From: Planctomycetota bacterium
Lineage (GTDB): Bacteria > Planctomycetota > B15-G4 > SIAN01
Length of the DNA stretch: 64,000 nucleotides
Direction: 5' to 3'
Assembly (NCBI GenBank): GCA_028289345.1
Contig: JANQQL010000001.1
Coordinates: 372,001 to 436,000, forward strand
The notes under the pieces were generated by a model, which saw only the letters and a list, made by a program, of their open reading frames with translations, searched no databases and had not been told where the DNA came from. Shown here piece by piece: positions 43,593 through 53,600 of the stretch. The stretch's first letter is position 1. Each line of letters begins with the position of its first letter. The translations under genes and the position numbers were made by a program.

Positions 43593-44909
43593 GTGGCCAC
43601 GCAACCTCATCTCGTCATGGTTTCGACCCACGGATACGTTGCAGCGAATCCAGTCCTTGGCAAGCCGGACACCGGCGGCCAGGTGGTCTACGTCCTCGAG
43701 ATGAGCAAGTGCTTTGCGAATCTCGGCTTCCGCGTCGACATTCTCACCCGGCAATTCGAAGACCAGCCGGAAGTCGAGAATCTCGACGAGCAAGTTCGCA
43801 TTGTGAGGATTCCTGCGGGCGGCAATGAGTTCCTCCGCAAGGAGCACTTATTCCCTTTCCTTCCGGAATGGGCGCACAATGCTCGTCAATGGCTCTTGCG
43901 CCACCGAGTTCACCCGACCCTCATCAGCAGCCACTATTGGGATGCAGGAGTCGCCGCAGCCCTCCTCGCCGAGTCACTGGGAACACCCCACGTGCACACT
44001 CCGCACTCGCTCGGCGCTTGGAAGCGAGACACCATGGACGGAGATGCCGAGGAACTGGAGAAACGCTACAACTTCCAGCAGCGCATCGAGGAAGAACGCA
44101 AACTCTACTCGAACGTCGACTTACTCGTGGCCACGACGGAGTCCCAACGAGAGCTTCTCGTTGAGCCGCCCTACCGAGCCCCCAACGATCGCATTGTGGT
44201 TCTGCCTCCGGGAGTCGAGGAGACGCGCTTTACGCCGGTTTCGACGGATCGCCGCCAGGAGCTGCGAAAGCGCCTCGGATTCCAGGGTCCCACGGTCCTT
44301 GCGTTGGGTCGCATTGCCGAGAACAAAGGCTACGACCTGCTGATCCGCGCCATGCCCGCCGTCTTCGATCGCGTTGACCAATCTCGATTGGTCTTGGCTC
44401 TGGGCTCTCCCCAAGGCTCGAGCGCGGAGGAAGAAAAGCTGCAGCGCTGGCAATCCTTGGCCGCGGAACTGGGCATTGCCGAGCGGGTGGAGTTCCGGCG
44501 TTACATCGAGGACGAAGACCTGGCAGATCACTATCGGGCTGCGGACCTGTTCGCGCTGAGCAGCCGCTACGAGCCGTTCGGCATGACCGCGATCGAGGCC
44601 ATGGCATGCGGCACCCCGACCGTGGTCACCAGCCGCGGAGGGTTGGCCCGACAGGTCCTGTGGGGCCTGGAGTCCATGTGTGCCGATCCGTTCGACCCCG
44701 AGTCCTTCGGACACGCCATGGCCATGGTCTTGCAACACGATCCTCTGCGCCGACAGCTCCGGGTGCACGGTCGGAAGCGCGCCGAGACCGAATTCGGGTG
44801 GAGTCAGATCGCCCGCCAGTTCCTGCAACGAGTGGAGTGGGCAACGGCCGCGGATCACGAGGTCGTGGCGCCCCTGGTGAGTCCCCCCAGCGAGCTGGCC
44901 ACCACCTGA
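43593..44909 (+). CDS. GT4 glycosyltransferase, sucrose-phosphate-synthase/mannosylfructose-phosphate-synthase-like
   Basis: A 438-residue GT-B enzyme. The N-terminal STHGYVAANPVLGKPDTGGQV is the acceptor/phosphate loop of sucrose-phosphate and sucrose synthases, HVHTPHSLGAWKRD follows, and the C-terminal domain has LALGRIAENKGYD and the EPFGMTAIEAMACGTP nucleotide-sugar site. No phosphatase domain is fused. It would transfer a hexose from a nucleotide sugar to fructose 6-phosphate or a related acceptor, producing a sucrose-type compatible solute. The GH100-like glycosidase gene about 120 bases downstream fits a sucrose turnover pair. Confidence 0.85.
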   Translation: MATQPHLVMVSTHGYVAANPVLGKPDTGGQVVYVLEMSKCFANLGFRVDILTRQFEDQPEVENLDEQVRIVRIPAGGNEFLRKEHLFPFLPEWAHNARQWLLRHRVHPTLISSHYWDAGVAAALLAESLGTPHVHTPHSLGAWKRDTMDGDAEELEKRYNFQQRIEEERKLYSNVDLLVATTESQRELLVEPPYRAPNDRIVVLPPGVEETRFTPVSTDRRQELRKRLGFQGPTVLALGRIAENKGYDLLIRAMPAVFDRVDQSRLVLALGSPQGSSAEEEKLQRWQSLAAELGIAERVEFRRYIEDEDLADHYRAADLFALSSRYEPFGMTAIEAMACGTPTVVTSRGGLARQVLWGLESMCADPFDPESFGHAMAMVLQHDPLRRQLRVHGRKRAETEFGWSQIARQFLQRVEWATAADHEVVAPLVSPPSELATT

Positions 44910-45032
44910 GCCGGGCTCCCATACGGAACATTCTGCTCTCTCGGCGCTGCCCGCCGCACTTCATTGAGGCGGAGGACAGAGGAACGCCGATGCTCCCTTC
45001 AGTGTTCTTCCGGAACGGAGCCAAGAGAGTCC

Positions 45033-46286
45033 ATGAATCTCCAGGACGAAGCCTTCCACAAGGCCATCGAAGTCTTGCGTCTGAACATCACCGATCGTGG
45101 GTTCAGCGCGTGCAGCTTGCGGCACGACACGGACGCCGCCAGTAACTACCGCAGCGTCTGGGCCCGCGACTCAGCCCTCACCGTGCTTTGGTCGCTTCCC
45201 CTGCGCGACCCGGAGCTGACGGACTGCGCGAAGGCCTCCATCGAAACCATCTTCGCGGCGCAAACCGAAGGCGGCCACCTGCCAAACTACGTGGACATCG
45301 AAACCGGCAACCCGGAGTACGGGGGAGTCGGCAACATCGCCGGAGTCGACGGCGCGATGTGGATGATCATCGCGGTGTGGCGCTACCACCAGATCACCGG
45401 GGACGAGACCTTCGTCCGCGAGATGTTCCCCAAGCTGGAAAACACCATGCGCTGGCTGCGCGCCCTGGATTCCAACAACTGCGGCCTGCTGGAGGTGCCC
45501 GAGGCCTCCGACTGGATGGACTTGTTCCCGCGAGCCTATCACGTCCTGCTGGACGAGATCCTGTGGTTCCGCGCCAATCAGTGCTTTGCCGACCTTTGCA
45601 CGACTCTCGGGCACGACAACAATCGCTACCTGTTCCGAGCCAAACGAATTCGCCGAATCATCAATGACCAGTTCTGGCCGACTCCCGAGAACCTGACCGA
45701 TCCCAACACCTACTACGCGAGCACTCAGTTCTCCTTGGGTCGCACGCGCTACCTTCTCGCGCAGATCACCCCCTTCGGATTCAGCTGGCGCTGCGACGTG
45801 TTCGCCAATGTCCTGGCATTCCTGTACGGAGTGATCGACGAGCAACGCGCCACCAGAATCAGCCGCTTCCTGGATCAGATCTGCATCGACAAGCCGTACC
45901 CGGTGCGCGTGCTTTATCCGGCGATCCAACCCGGACAGCCGGAGTGGAAAGACTACTTCCTGGTGAACATGTTGAACCTGCCCGGGCATTACCACAACGG
46001 AGGGATCTGGCCGTTCGTCGGAGGACTCTGGGTGCGCTACCAGGCGTGCCTCGGCCGGTCGGGGGCTGCCGACAATTCACTCCGCCAGCTGGCGAAGCTT
46101 TGCCAAGACGGGGTGGACCAAGAATGGGAGTTCTCCGAGTGGGCGCACGCCGAAACGGGCAAGCCCATGGGCAAGCCCTTCCAAGCTTGGAGCGCCGCTT
46201 CGTACGTCGCCGCGTATCTCCACCTCCAAGGCGACGAACACGTGATGCAGGAAAGCCACCAGAGCTGGGCCACTTCGCTTGCTTGA
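45033..46286 (+). CDS. GH100-like alpha/alpha-barrel glycosidase (neutral invertase or glycogen-debranching type)
   Basis: 417 residues with alternating helices of an (alpha/alpha)6 barrel. YRSVWARDSALTVLW places the probable catalytic Asp, EASDWMDLF and GHYHNGGIWPFVGGLWV follow, and EWAHAETGKPMG supplies the candidate general base, with FQAWSAASYVAAYL near the end. The pattern is nearest to neutral invertases (GH100) but resembles amylo-alpha-1,6-glucosidases. Next to a sucrose-phosphate-synthase-like gene, hydrolysis of sucrose is the simplest reading. ATG 45033 is preferred over the upstream in-frame start because homology begins there. Confidence 0.82.
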   Translation: MNLQDEAFHKAIEVLRLNITDRGFSACSLRHDTDAASNYRSVWARDSALTVLWSLPLRDPELTDCAKASIETIFAAQTEGGHLPNYVDIETGNPEYGGVGNIAGVDGAMWMIIAVWRYHQITGDETFVREMFPKLENTMRWLRALDSNNCGLLEVPEASDWMDLFPRAYHVLLDEILWFRANQCFADLCTTLGHDNNRYLFRAKRIRRIINDQFWPTPENLTDPNTYYASTQFSLGRTRYLLAQITPFGFSWRCDVFANVLAFLYGVIDEQRATRISRFLDQICIDKPYPVRVLYPAIQPGQPEWKDYFLVNMLNLPGHYHNGGIWPFVGGLWVRYQACLGRSGAADNSLRQLAKLCQDGVDQEWEFSEWAHAETGKPMGKPFQAWSAASYVAAYLHLQGDEHVMQESHQSWATSLA

Positions 46287-46662
46287 TTCCCAGAAACTGC
46301 GATTGTCGGACGGACAAGGGATCGCGGCCAACTTGGCCGAGCTCGGGCTGTTGGACGATCCGGTCGGCCGCCAGGCCCTCGAGCAGTTCCTGGACGACAC
46401 CCTGCGCCAGTTTCGACTCCTCGAGCAAGCCATCGACGCGGCGGATTTGAACCAAATCGAGCAGTGGGGCCACCGCCTCAAGGGGGGAGCGCAAACTCTC
46501 GGCGACTGGCAGCTCGCAGACCTGGGCGCGGCGGTCGAGGATGCCGGAAAGATCGGCGACCTGACCGGGGCCCGGAGCTCCCTGACCTCCGCCAGGCTTC
46601 GCTTCGAAGTCACGGAGAATCAGGTTCGGCAGCTTCTGCGAGCCGCTCCCGGGGGGCCCTGA
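46279..46662 (+). CDS. HPt (histidine phosphotransfer) domain protein
   Basis: 127 residues forming a helical bundle with WGH65RLKGGAQTLG, the phospho-accepting histidine motif of HPt domains. It relays phosphate between a hybrid histidine kinase and a response regulator. TTG 46279 overlaps the end of the glycosidase gene by eight bases, so it is cotranslated with the sugar genes; no histidine kinase or receiver is in the window. ELGLLDDPVGRQALEQFLDDT precedes the histidine as usual in this family. Confidence 0.85.
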   Translation: MLDSQKLRLSDGQGIAANLAELGLLDDPVGRQALEQFLDDTLRQFRLLEQAIDAADLNQIEQWGHRLKGGAQTLGDWQLADLGAAVEDAGKIGDLTGARSSLTSARLRFEVTENQVRQLLRAAPGGP

Positions 46663-46827
46663 ATCCGTCGCAGGATCCCCCCACGGGAATCCCTTTGCCT
46701 CACCCGGGACCTTCCCTGGGCCCGCGCCCCTGGCCGGGGCCTCAAGTGACCTCCTTCGTCGCGTCGATGGAAAAGGAGTCTGTCAGGGGAACCTTCGCCC
46801 CCGGCAAAACCACCGAGGAACCGGCAC

Positions 46828-47622
46828 ATGCGAGCTGGCCATTACCCGAAGCGAGCCACCCTCCCCATGGCTTGGGCCATCGGGCTTTGCCTGTGGTGCA
46901 ATCCCCTCGCCGCTCAGCAGCGGCTTTCCAAAGAAGATCTCGGCCTGCCGAGTGATCTTGGCTTCGAAAAAGGCCGGCCCGGGGGACCGTTCGTCCTGCG
47001 TGGACGCAACGACCTGGCCTACTTCGTCGCACCCGACCTGGATTCGTCGCAAGCCTTGCGCGCGCGCCTGAAATCCAGTGGTCTCTTGGATGCGGGAGTG
47101 GACGAAGCGGAACTTCGGCAACTCGTCGAGGGACCGATGACTGTCACTCCCTTCTACGAGATGGTCGACACCTTGGCCAAGCAGTTCCTCGATGCCGTGG
47201 TGGGTTACAACGAAGTGCGCAGCGGCCGGGACCTGTACAGCATCGTGACGGACGTCCGCGGACCTCGCCTTCTGCTCATCACGTTCGATGCTCAACCGCT
47301 CAAGGACCCGGACACCCATCAGCCTGCGTGTGATTTCGTTGTCCGCATGTTCCGCGTCCTCAAGAGTCGGGACAACGACGGCAACCTGACCGTCATCGAA
47401 AGCTGCGAACTCTGTTTCGAAGACCGAAACCGTCAACCGCTGCCCGCTTCCGGGCAGCCGCTGCTGGAACGGATGCGAGTGGCTCTCCAGAACGCTTTGC
47501 GGGATGGCATCGCCACGAGTTTTTGCAGCGCCCCCAAGATGCGTCGGGAAGAACCCATCCGCGAACGCGAAGTTCTCGTCGGCTCCTCCTTAGCCAACAC
47601 CCTTCAGGAGACATCTCCATGA
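46828..47622 (+). CDS. Predicted secreted protein of unknown function
   Basis: ATG 46828, with GAGG upstream, gives a signal peptide (MAWAIGLCLWCNPLAAQQ). The 264-residue mature part has alternating strands and helices (LAYFVAPDLDSSQALRARL, LYSIVTDVRGPRLLLITFDA, DFVVRMFRVLKSRDNDGNL) but no recognised domain. It contains five cysteines in its C-terminal half. Its stop overlaps the next gene's start (ATGA), so it belongs to the four-gene operon ending in the pseudokinase. A periplasmic partner role is inferred from context only. Confidence 0.78.
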   Translation: MRAGHYPKRATLPMAWAIGLCLWCNPLAAQQRLSKEDLGLPSDLGFEKGRPGGPFVLRGRNDLAYFVAPDLDSSQALRARLKSSGLLDAGVDEAELRQLVEGPMTVTPFYEMVDTLAKQFLDAVVGYNEVRSGRDLYSIVTDVRGPRLLLITFDAQPLKDPDTHQPACDFVVRMFRVLKSRDNDGNLTVIESCELCFEDRNRQPLPASGQPLLERMRVALQNALRDGIATSFCSAPKMRREEPIREREVLVGSSLANTLQETSP

Positions 47623-48887
47623 ACTTCGGAGGATTCGCTACCGCCCTGGCCGGATTGCTGTCGCTTGCCAGCTGTGCGAGCCCCGTTCGCGCCCCTTCGG
47701 TCCCGGAAGTACGCCAGATTGGTCGTGATGCGTTGGTGAGCTGGCAGAACCACAGCCCCGAATCGGCCTTGACCTTGGAAGTCCGTTGCGGGGACGAGAC
47801 CGAGCGCTTCTCGATTCCTCGACATGCAAACCACTTCCTGGTCGAGAACGTGTCGTTTCGGGAGGACTACTCGTTCACCCTTGAGGGAGCCGGCTTCTCC
47901 GGAGTTTCCAGGGACTCGGTCCGGTTTCAGGGGGATGCCATTCGCTATCCCGCCGCCGAAGACCTGAACTTCCCATCCCGTCACGACTTCCGCGTGTTGT
48001 ACACCTTTGCTTCGGACATCCCTCTGCAGGCGGCAGACCTGCGCTTCTCTTCCCAGCCCGGCACTCTCGATGTGCGCCAGGTGTTCGAGAATACGGCCCG
48101 CGACGCCCTCGACCTGTTCTTCGCTCAAGCCACCCGAGTCGAGCCCGAAGAGTACCGCCGCATCGAGAAACACCGATCGCTCCTCGTGGGCGTCGACATG
48201 CTCGGTTCCAATCCCCTGTATGGAGCTCCGACCCTGGTCGAAGTTGACTTTCGCCCTCCTCGACGTGGCGTTTCGCCCGCTTTGGCCTCGCAACTGGTCA
48301 TGCGCGTGTACGACATCTCGGCGACCGATCCCATGCTTCCGGACCAAGAGCCGTATTGGAACGTTCGCCCCCTGATCTTCGAGGATTATCAAGAGCTGTG
48401 CTCTGCCGAGGCAGACCTCGGCGAACCGGAAGACTTTCCGCGCCGCCTGCTCCACGCGTGGCAGCGCCTCCTCTCCCGCCTCGAAGCGGACACCCGGTTT
48501 CGAACCTACGCACAGGTCGCTTCCGTGGACCAGCCCCTCTCCGAGCAAAACGACCAGGCAGTCCTGGGACTGCGAGGAGTCGTGCCAGAATCTCTGAAGG
48601 AGAAGAGTCGAGCCGGCTCCACGGTCACTCACCGCTGGGTGACCGACCACATCCTGTTCCCGGGTCAGCAAGCGTCGGTTTCTGAGAGTCCGGAGCGTCC
48701 CGGCCCGAGACCGAAGGGTCGAAAGAAGAAGGAAAAGGACGGCGTGGACCGCAAGGGAGACGGGAAGTCCGACCCCTCTTTCGTCCCCACGTCGTCGCCG
48801 TCAGTGAGAGTTGTCGAGCCGACGGTGCCGGACCGCGACGATCCCCCGACGGCTCCTGACCAAGAACCCGCCGGACCTCCCGATTGA
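47619..48887 (+). CDS. Predicted lipoprotein with FNIII-like N-terminus, unknown function
   Basis: ATG 47619 has AGGAG upstream and a signal peptide ending LASC. Residues 30-110 (VRQIGRDALVSWQNHSPES, FLVENVSFREDYSFTLEGAG) look like a fibronectin-III/Ig-type strand set. A mixed domain of about 250 residues follows, with GVDMLGSNPLYGAPTLVEVD. The last 45 residues are a low-complexity tail rich in Pro, Asp and Lys (GRKKKEKDGVDRKGDGKSDP), perhaps a cell-wall spacer. It overlaps both neighbours and is the second gene of the pseudokinase operon. Confidence 0.78.
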   Translation: MNFGGFATALAGLLSLASCASPVRAPSVPEVRQIGRDALVSWQNHSPESALTLEVRCGDETERFSIPRHANHFLVENVSFREDYSFTLEGAGFSGVSRDSVRFQGDAIRYPAAEDLNFPSRHDFRVLYTFASDIPLQAADLRFSSQPGTLDVRQVFENTARDALDLFFAQATRVEPEEYRRIEKHRSLLVGVDMLGSNPLYGAPTLVEVDFRPPRRGVSPALASQLVMRVYDISATDPMLPDQEPYWNVRPLIFEDYQELCSAEADLGEPEDFPRRLLHAWQRLLSRLEADTRFRTYAQVASVDQPLSEQNDQAVLGLRGVVPESLKEKSRAGSTVTHRWVTDHILFPGQQASVSESPERPGPRPKGRKKKEKDGVDRKGDGKSDPSFVPTSSPSVRVVEPTVPDRDDPPTAPDQEPAGPPD

Positions 48888-50623
48888 TGCCGCTTCCCGG
48901 ACACCTGATTGTCATGGTTTGGATGGCGGGACTCGCCTCTGGGTCCCGCGATGCCGATGCGGTGGACTTGCTGCGGGTGCTTCAAGATCGAACCGAACGC
49001 ATCGCGACCACTTGGAACACCACGGAAAGTGGAGTCTCCGCGGCTCACGCCCGCGTCGAGTTTCTCAAGTTCATCGAACAGCGCCAGCAGATCGACATCG
49101 GCTCCCTGGAAAACGAACAGGGCGCAGCGATCTTCGATCTCTACCAACAGTCACTTCGCAAAGTCCTTCAAGACTTGCACCAATCGGTGCCTCGCAACGA
49201 CGACCTTCCCGACGAACACGCTCTCGTGACTCGGGGAATGGAGCTCGCCAAGCACCTTCAAGTGGTCCCGCCAGCCTGGCTCACCACTTCCCATGTGTTC
49301 TTGACCCTGGAAGGACGGAAACCCGGAGACTTGAGTTCTGGGGAGCTCCGAACACTATTCGGCGAGCTGGTGGCGTTGACCGGCTCCGCCGAAGCTGGCC
49401 CCGAACTGGTGAGACAGTGGCGCCGATCGGTCGGCCACCTGGCCCTTGTCTGGCCGGAGTCCCCGAGCGCGGAGCTGCCTTCCTTGATCGAAGTGCTCGA
49501 GACCCTGCACCGCACCCTTCATTCTCGGAACGAGGCGCTGCCGGACACCGCAGTGAAACGCGCACTTCGCGAAGTGCATCGCCGCGTCGAAAAGCTTCCG
49601 ACGACACCGACGCGAGAGGATCTCACCCGCTGGATTCAGATCCTCGGAGAGGTTCACACTTTGGGCACCCTGGTCCAAGGATCCCCACCCCAAGCTCGCC
49701 AAGCCTGGGAGTCGGTCGTGGATGCCCTCCCCGGAATGCCCCTGGGTCTTCGCTTTGCCCCCAGCGACCGCATTCGAGACATCGAGGAGGTCCTGTCCCA
49801 GACCCAGGCAAGCCAGGACTCCCGTCCCCGATCACGGCCCATTGGCTGGCGCTTCGCCGCCAATGACCCTTGGTTCGAGAGCGAGCCGTCCTTGCTCACC
49901 GCCATGAACGCCCTTCCTCCGGAACTGCGACGGGTCTCCGCCGGTGTTCGCAGCCTCGAACTCTTGGATCGCCACGGGAATGTCGTGACCCAACTGGTGG
50001 CCAAGGTCTTGTTCCGCGATTCGAGCGCGTGGGAAGTTGAGCTTCCGGAAGAGATTCCCGCCGGGTTCGAGTTGGTGGTGCTGGAAACCGGAGACCGCTT
50101 GATGCTCGAGCGGGAGCCGTGGCGAACGGATCGACTGTTCTGGTGCCTGAGCCGACTCCTCGCCGACGAGGAAACCAAGCGCTCACCGTTGCCCGTCTAT
50201 CAGTTCGTGAAGCGTCTGTGGGAACGCTCGAGCGCCGGAGCATCGGTTGCGTTCCCGCGCACGGACTCTCCTCATCCTGACGAAGAAGAAGCTCTCTCCC
50301 TGTTGGTTCGGTTGCGCGCTTCTCTCGACAACGAAACTCACCAAGCCGCGGCGGATCCGTTCTTGATTCGTGACGCGGAGATGGCCGCGGAGTTGGGCAG
50401 GCACCTGCTCGAGGTTCCCCAGTTCACTCCGGACCCGCTTCGTTTGCCGCGCAGAGAGCAGATGGAGGACGGTCTTCAGGATGCCCTGCGGCGCCTGCCC
50501 TTGCCCGCCAGCTTGCGTCAAGCCGGCCTGATGCTGGACCGGGGAGAAACCTTCGCCTCCCAAAACGACGACGAATCCTCCTACCAGATCCTGTCCGTCG
50601 TTCCCTTGGGGAGAACCCGATGA
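48887..50623 (+). CDS. Predicted exported protein of unknown function
   Basis: ATG 48887 overlaps the upstream stop (TGATG). The N-terminus (LPGHLIVMVWMAGLASGS) is hydrophobic and should act as signal peptide or anchor. About 550 residues of mostly helical sequence follow (LLRVLQDRTERIATTWN, ELVRQWRRSVGHLALVWP), with a beta-rich stretch near residues 350-410 (LELLDRHGNVVTQLVAKVLF, EEIPAGFELVVLETGDRLML). No catalytic motif is recognised. It is coupled to the pseudokinase by an ATGA overlap. Confidence 0.75.
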   Translation: MPLPGHLIVMVWMAGLASGSRDADAVDLLRVLQDRTERIATTWNTTESGVSAAHARVEFLKFIEQRQQIDIGSLENEQGAAIFDLYQQSLRKVLQDLHQSVPRNDDLPDEHALVTRGMELAKHLQVVPPAWLTTSHVFLTLEGRKPGDLSSGELRTLFGELVALTGSAEAGPELVRQWRRSVGHLALVWPESPSAELPSLIEVLETLHRTLHSRNEALPDTAVKRALREVHRRVEKLPTTPTREDLTRWIQILGEVHTLGTLVQGSPPQARQAWESVVDALPGMPLGLRFAPSDRIRDIEEVLSQTQASQDSRPRSRPIGWRFAANDPWFESEPSLLTAMNALPPELRRVSAGVRSLELLDRHGNVVTQLVAKVLFRDSSAWEVELPEEIPAGFELVVLETGDRLMLEREPWRTDRLFWCLSRLLADEETKRSPLPVYQFVKRLWERSSAGASVAFPRTDSPHPDEEEALSLLVRLRASLDNETHQAAADPFLIRDAEMAAELGRHLLEVPQFTPDPLRLPRREQMEDGLQDALRRLPLPASLRQAGLMLDRGETFASQNDDESSYQILSVVPLGRTR

Positions 50624-53600
50624 GCGTGGCCCAGGATTTTGGCGTCACCCCGGTTGACACCCAGACGGCGTCAACGGCCCCCCCGTTTCCTCCCGGAGAA
50701 CACACCGAGTTCCTCAAGCAGCTCGGCGAAAGTCGCTCCGGTTCGGTTTGGCTGGTTCGCTATTTCGGCCGTCTCGAAGCCTGGCGAATCGTGCCACGCG
50801 GACTGGCATCGGACACCTCCCTGAAGGAGGCGTGGAGTCGCGGGACCTTCGATCACCCTCAGATCGTGAGCCTGATCGACATTCGGACCGAGGAGCATCA
50901 CGACTGTTTGGTCCTGCGCATGGAGTTCATCGCCGGCAATAGTCTGCGAGACACCGTCCGCGACCATGGGATCCGAACCCCCGGCGAAAGTCTGGAGCTG
51001 GTGCAACAGATCGCCGACGTGTTTCAGGTCGCCCACGACAAGAAGATCCATCACCAAGACCTGAAGCCACAGAACGTGCTCGTCTCGGAAGACGGTGCGC
51101 TTCATCTCACCGGATTCGGAGTCGCATGCGCCCTGCGGGAATTCTCGGTCGCTCCCGAGAATGAAGAGCTTGCGTCTGAGGATGGCCCCAAGTCCGACGT
51201 CGTGGCGGTCGGCAGCTTGCTTCAGTACTTGCTCACCGGCAGCGTGGACGATACCGAAGACTTCGCGTCTTTTCCTTGGATCCGCCCACCGCTGCAGAAA
51301 GTGATCCGCGATCTGCGATCGGGCAAGGTTCCCACGATCAAGAAAGCCATTCGCCGTCTGTCGGAGGTCGACGACCGCTCCGCCAACGACGACGCCTTCG
51401 CCCGCGGCGACTACGAGGAAGCCAAGGCGGGATACCAAGCCGCCGACGAATCCAAGATGGCCGAGTCCGTGGCAACCTTTCACCGAGAACAACAGGACAT
51501 TCTCAACGACGTCGTGGCCAACCTTCGCGACGGAGGACTGCGACACGCGTTCGAGAAACTGACGACTCTTCCTCTGCAGTTCAGCCGAAGTTCATCGCTG
51601 CTGACTTCCCGCGAACAGGTCATCGAGCGCATCGTCGATGTCTACCGCTCCGCACCGCAACGCATCGAAGATCTGCAACGCGGCGGAGACTTTGCCGGAG
51701 CACGGCGAGCCCTGGAAGAGGTGCGAGGGTTGAGCGAGTGTCCCGCCAGCCGGGAACTCCTCCACCAAGACCCCGCCACCATTCTCAACATGCCCGGCCT
51801 GGCCGCCATGGTCGCCGAGAGCGAACAGTCCTATCGCAGTCTCGAGAAAGACATCGAAGAAGCGGTCCGCAACCTCGACTTTCGCCGCGCCCATCGCTGC
51901 GCGGAGGAGCTGCAGCAGCGGTTCCCGAGTCAGCAAGGCGCGGAGCACGCGACCGATCTTCGCGAAGCGGCCGAGCTTTGGGATTTCGTTCAGGACTACC
52001 GAGGAGAGTCCCTCGGCGCCTTCGAAGCCGACCCGGTACCCTCCCTGGTGCATGGTTCGCTGAAACGGGCCGTGGACTGCTGCGATCGGCTGCTCCAAAA
52101 GTTTCCGAACGGCGATCCCGAGCTGGAAACGGTGACCCAGGTTCGCGAGCAGCTGGTGGCCGTGGCCACGGGCTCTCGTCAGCGAGTCATCGCCACCCTG
52201 GAGACCGCGGAGAGCCTCGAGGGAGACCGTCGGCATCACCAAGCCGCGGAGATCCTCACCGCGGTGCGCGGCCTGGTCGACGGAACCGACTTGTTCGATG
52301 TCAATCTGCGACAGCGCTTTCGGGCGATTCATCGACGACTGAACAAGAAGGCCGAAGACGCGGCCCAGGCGTATCGACAAGGCAAGCGTCTCCTCGAGGA
52401 ACATCATTACCCCGAAGCGCTGCAACAACTCGAACGAGCCCAGGAGCTCTCCGCTCACGCTTACGAGGACCTGGATTCCTTGCGCAAGCGATGCAAAGCG
52501 CGCCTGGAGAGCCGCACTCAGCTCGAGACCGAGTTTCACAGCTTGGTCCCCAAGGTGCACGGCACTGACATTCGAGCGCAGGATCTCCTGCGACTCGTGG
52601 AACTTGCCCCACACCTGCTGGAACTGAGTGACGCGGAAGCGAAGTCGGTCCGTCACAGCGAACTCGACGATGCATTGCGCCACTATTGGAACACCCTAGA
52701 GAGTCGACTCGGAACCGCGCCCGAGCCCGATCGCGTCGAGGCGCAACTCGAACAATTGGCGGGGGTCCTTGCCGCGATGTCCCCGGAGCATTTCGCTCCA
52801 GTCCTCGAAGGACAGTCGGGTCAACACCTCTGCCACTTGTGTGATTGTGCGATTCAGGTGTATCACAATGGCACAGCGCTTCCCAAGGTCCTGGACCAGC
52901 TCGAGTTCCTCCAGCAAGTGATGCAGGTGCTGGAGAAATCCTCGCGCATGCTCGCGGTCATGGAAACATCCGGCGACTCTCCTCATCCCGCCGTGGGTTT
53001 AGCGCGAGGCTTGGATGACCTCCATCAGCGTTGCAGTCGTCAGGATGCCGAGCGGCTGGACACCGTGTGCTTCGACCTGTGCACGGCGCTCAAGACCTGG
53101 GCACCTCCCGAAACGGCGGCCACCGTCGCCACCATTGCCGCCGGAATCCGCCACCGTCGTCGCAAGCGGGAGACCGCCAGCTTCCTGAAACGCATGGTGC
53201 GTGCCGGCGGCTGGGTTCTCGGTCCGGCCGCCATTGTGGTGGTGTCCTACTTCGCCGGGCAGCGCTCCGGCGTCGATGCCGCGACGGTCAAAGAGCGACA
53301 AGACGAATCAGAGGCTCTCACTAGCGAGCTCGGCCTGGAACGCTGGAGCGATGACCTGAAGGCTCTGGCAAGCGGTCACCCGCGCCTGTGGAGCACGGTG
53401 ATGGGCGAACTACGTGCCTACCAGTCCAAGGACACGGCCCAGTCGGCCGCCGCCTCGTTCCAAGCTCGCGCATTGCTCGCTTCCAGCTTGGGACGTCTGC
53501 CCGACACCCTCCCGCGACTGCAAAGGTTGCGCGACGAGATGACGATCGACCTGGAGGCCTGGCTCACCGAGAGCATCTTGGAAACCGTCCGCCTCGGGGG

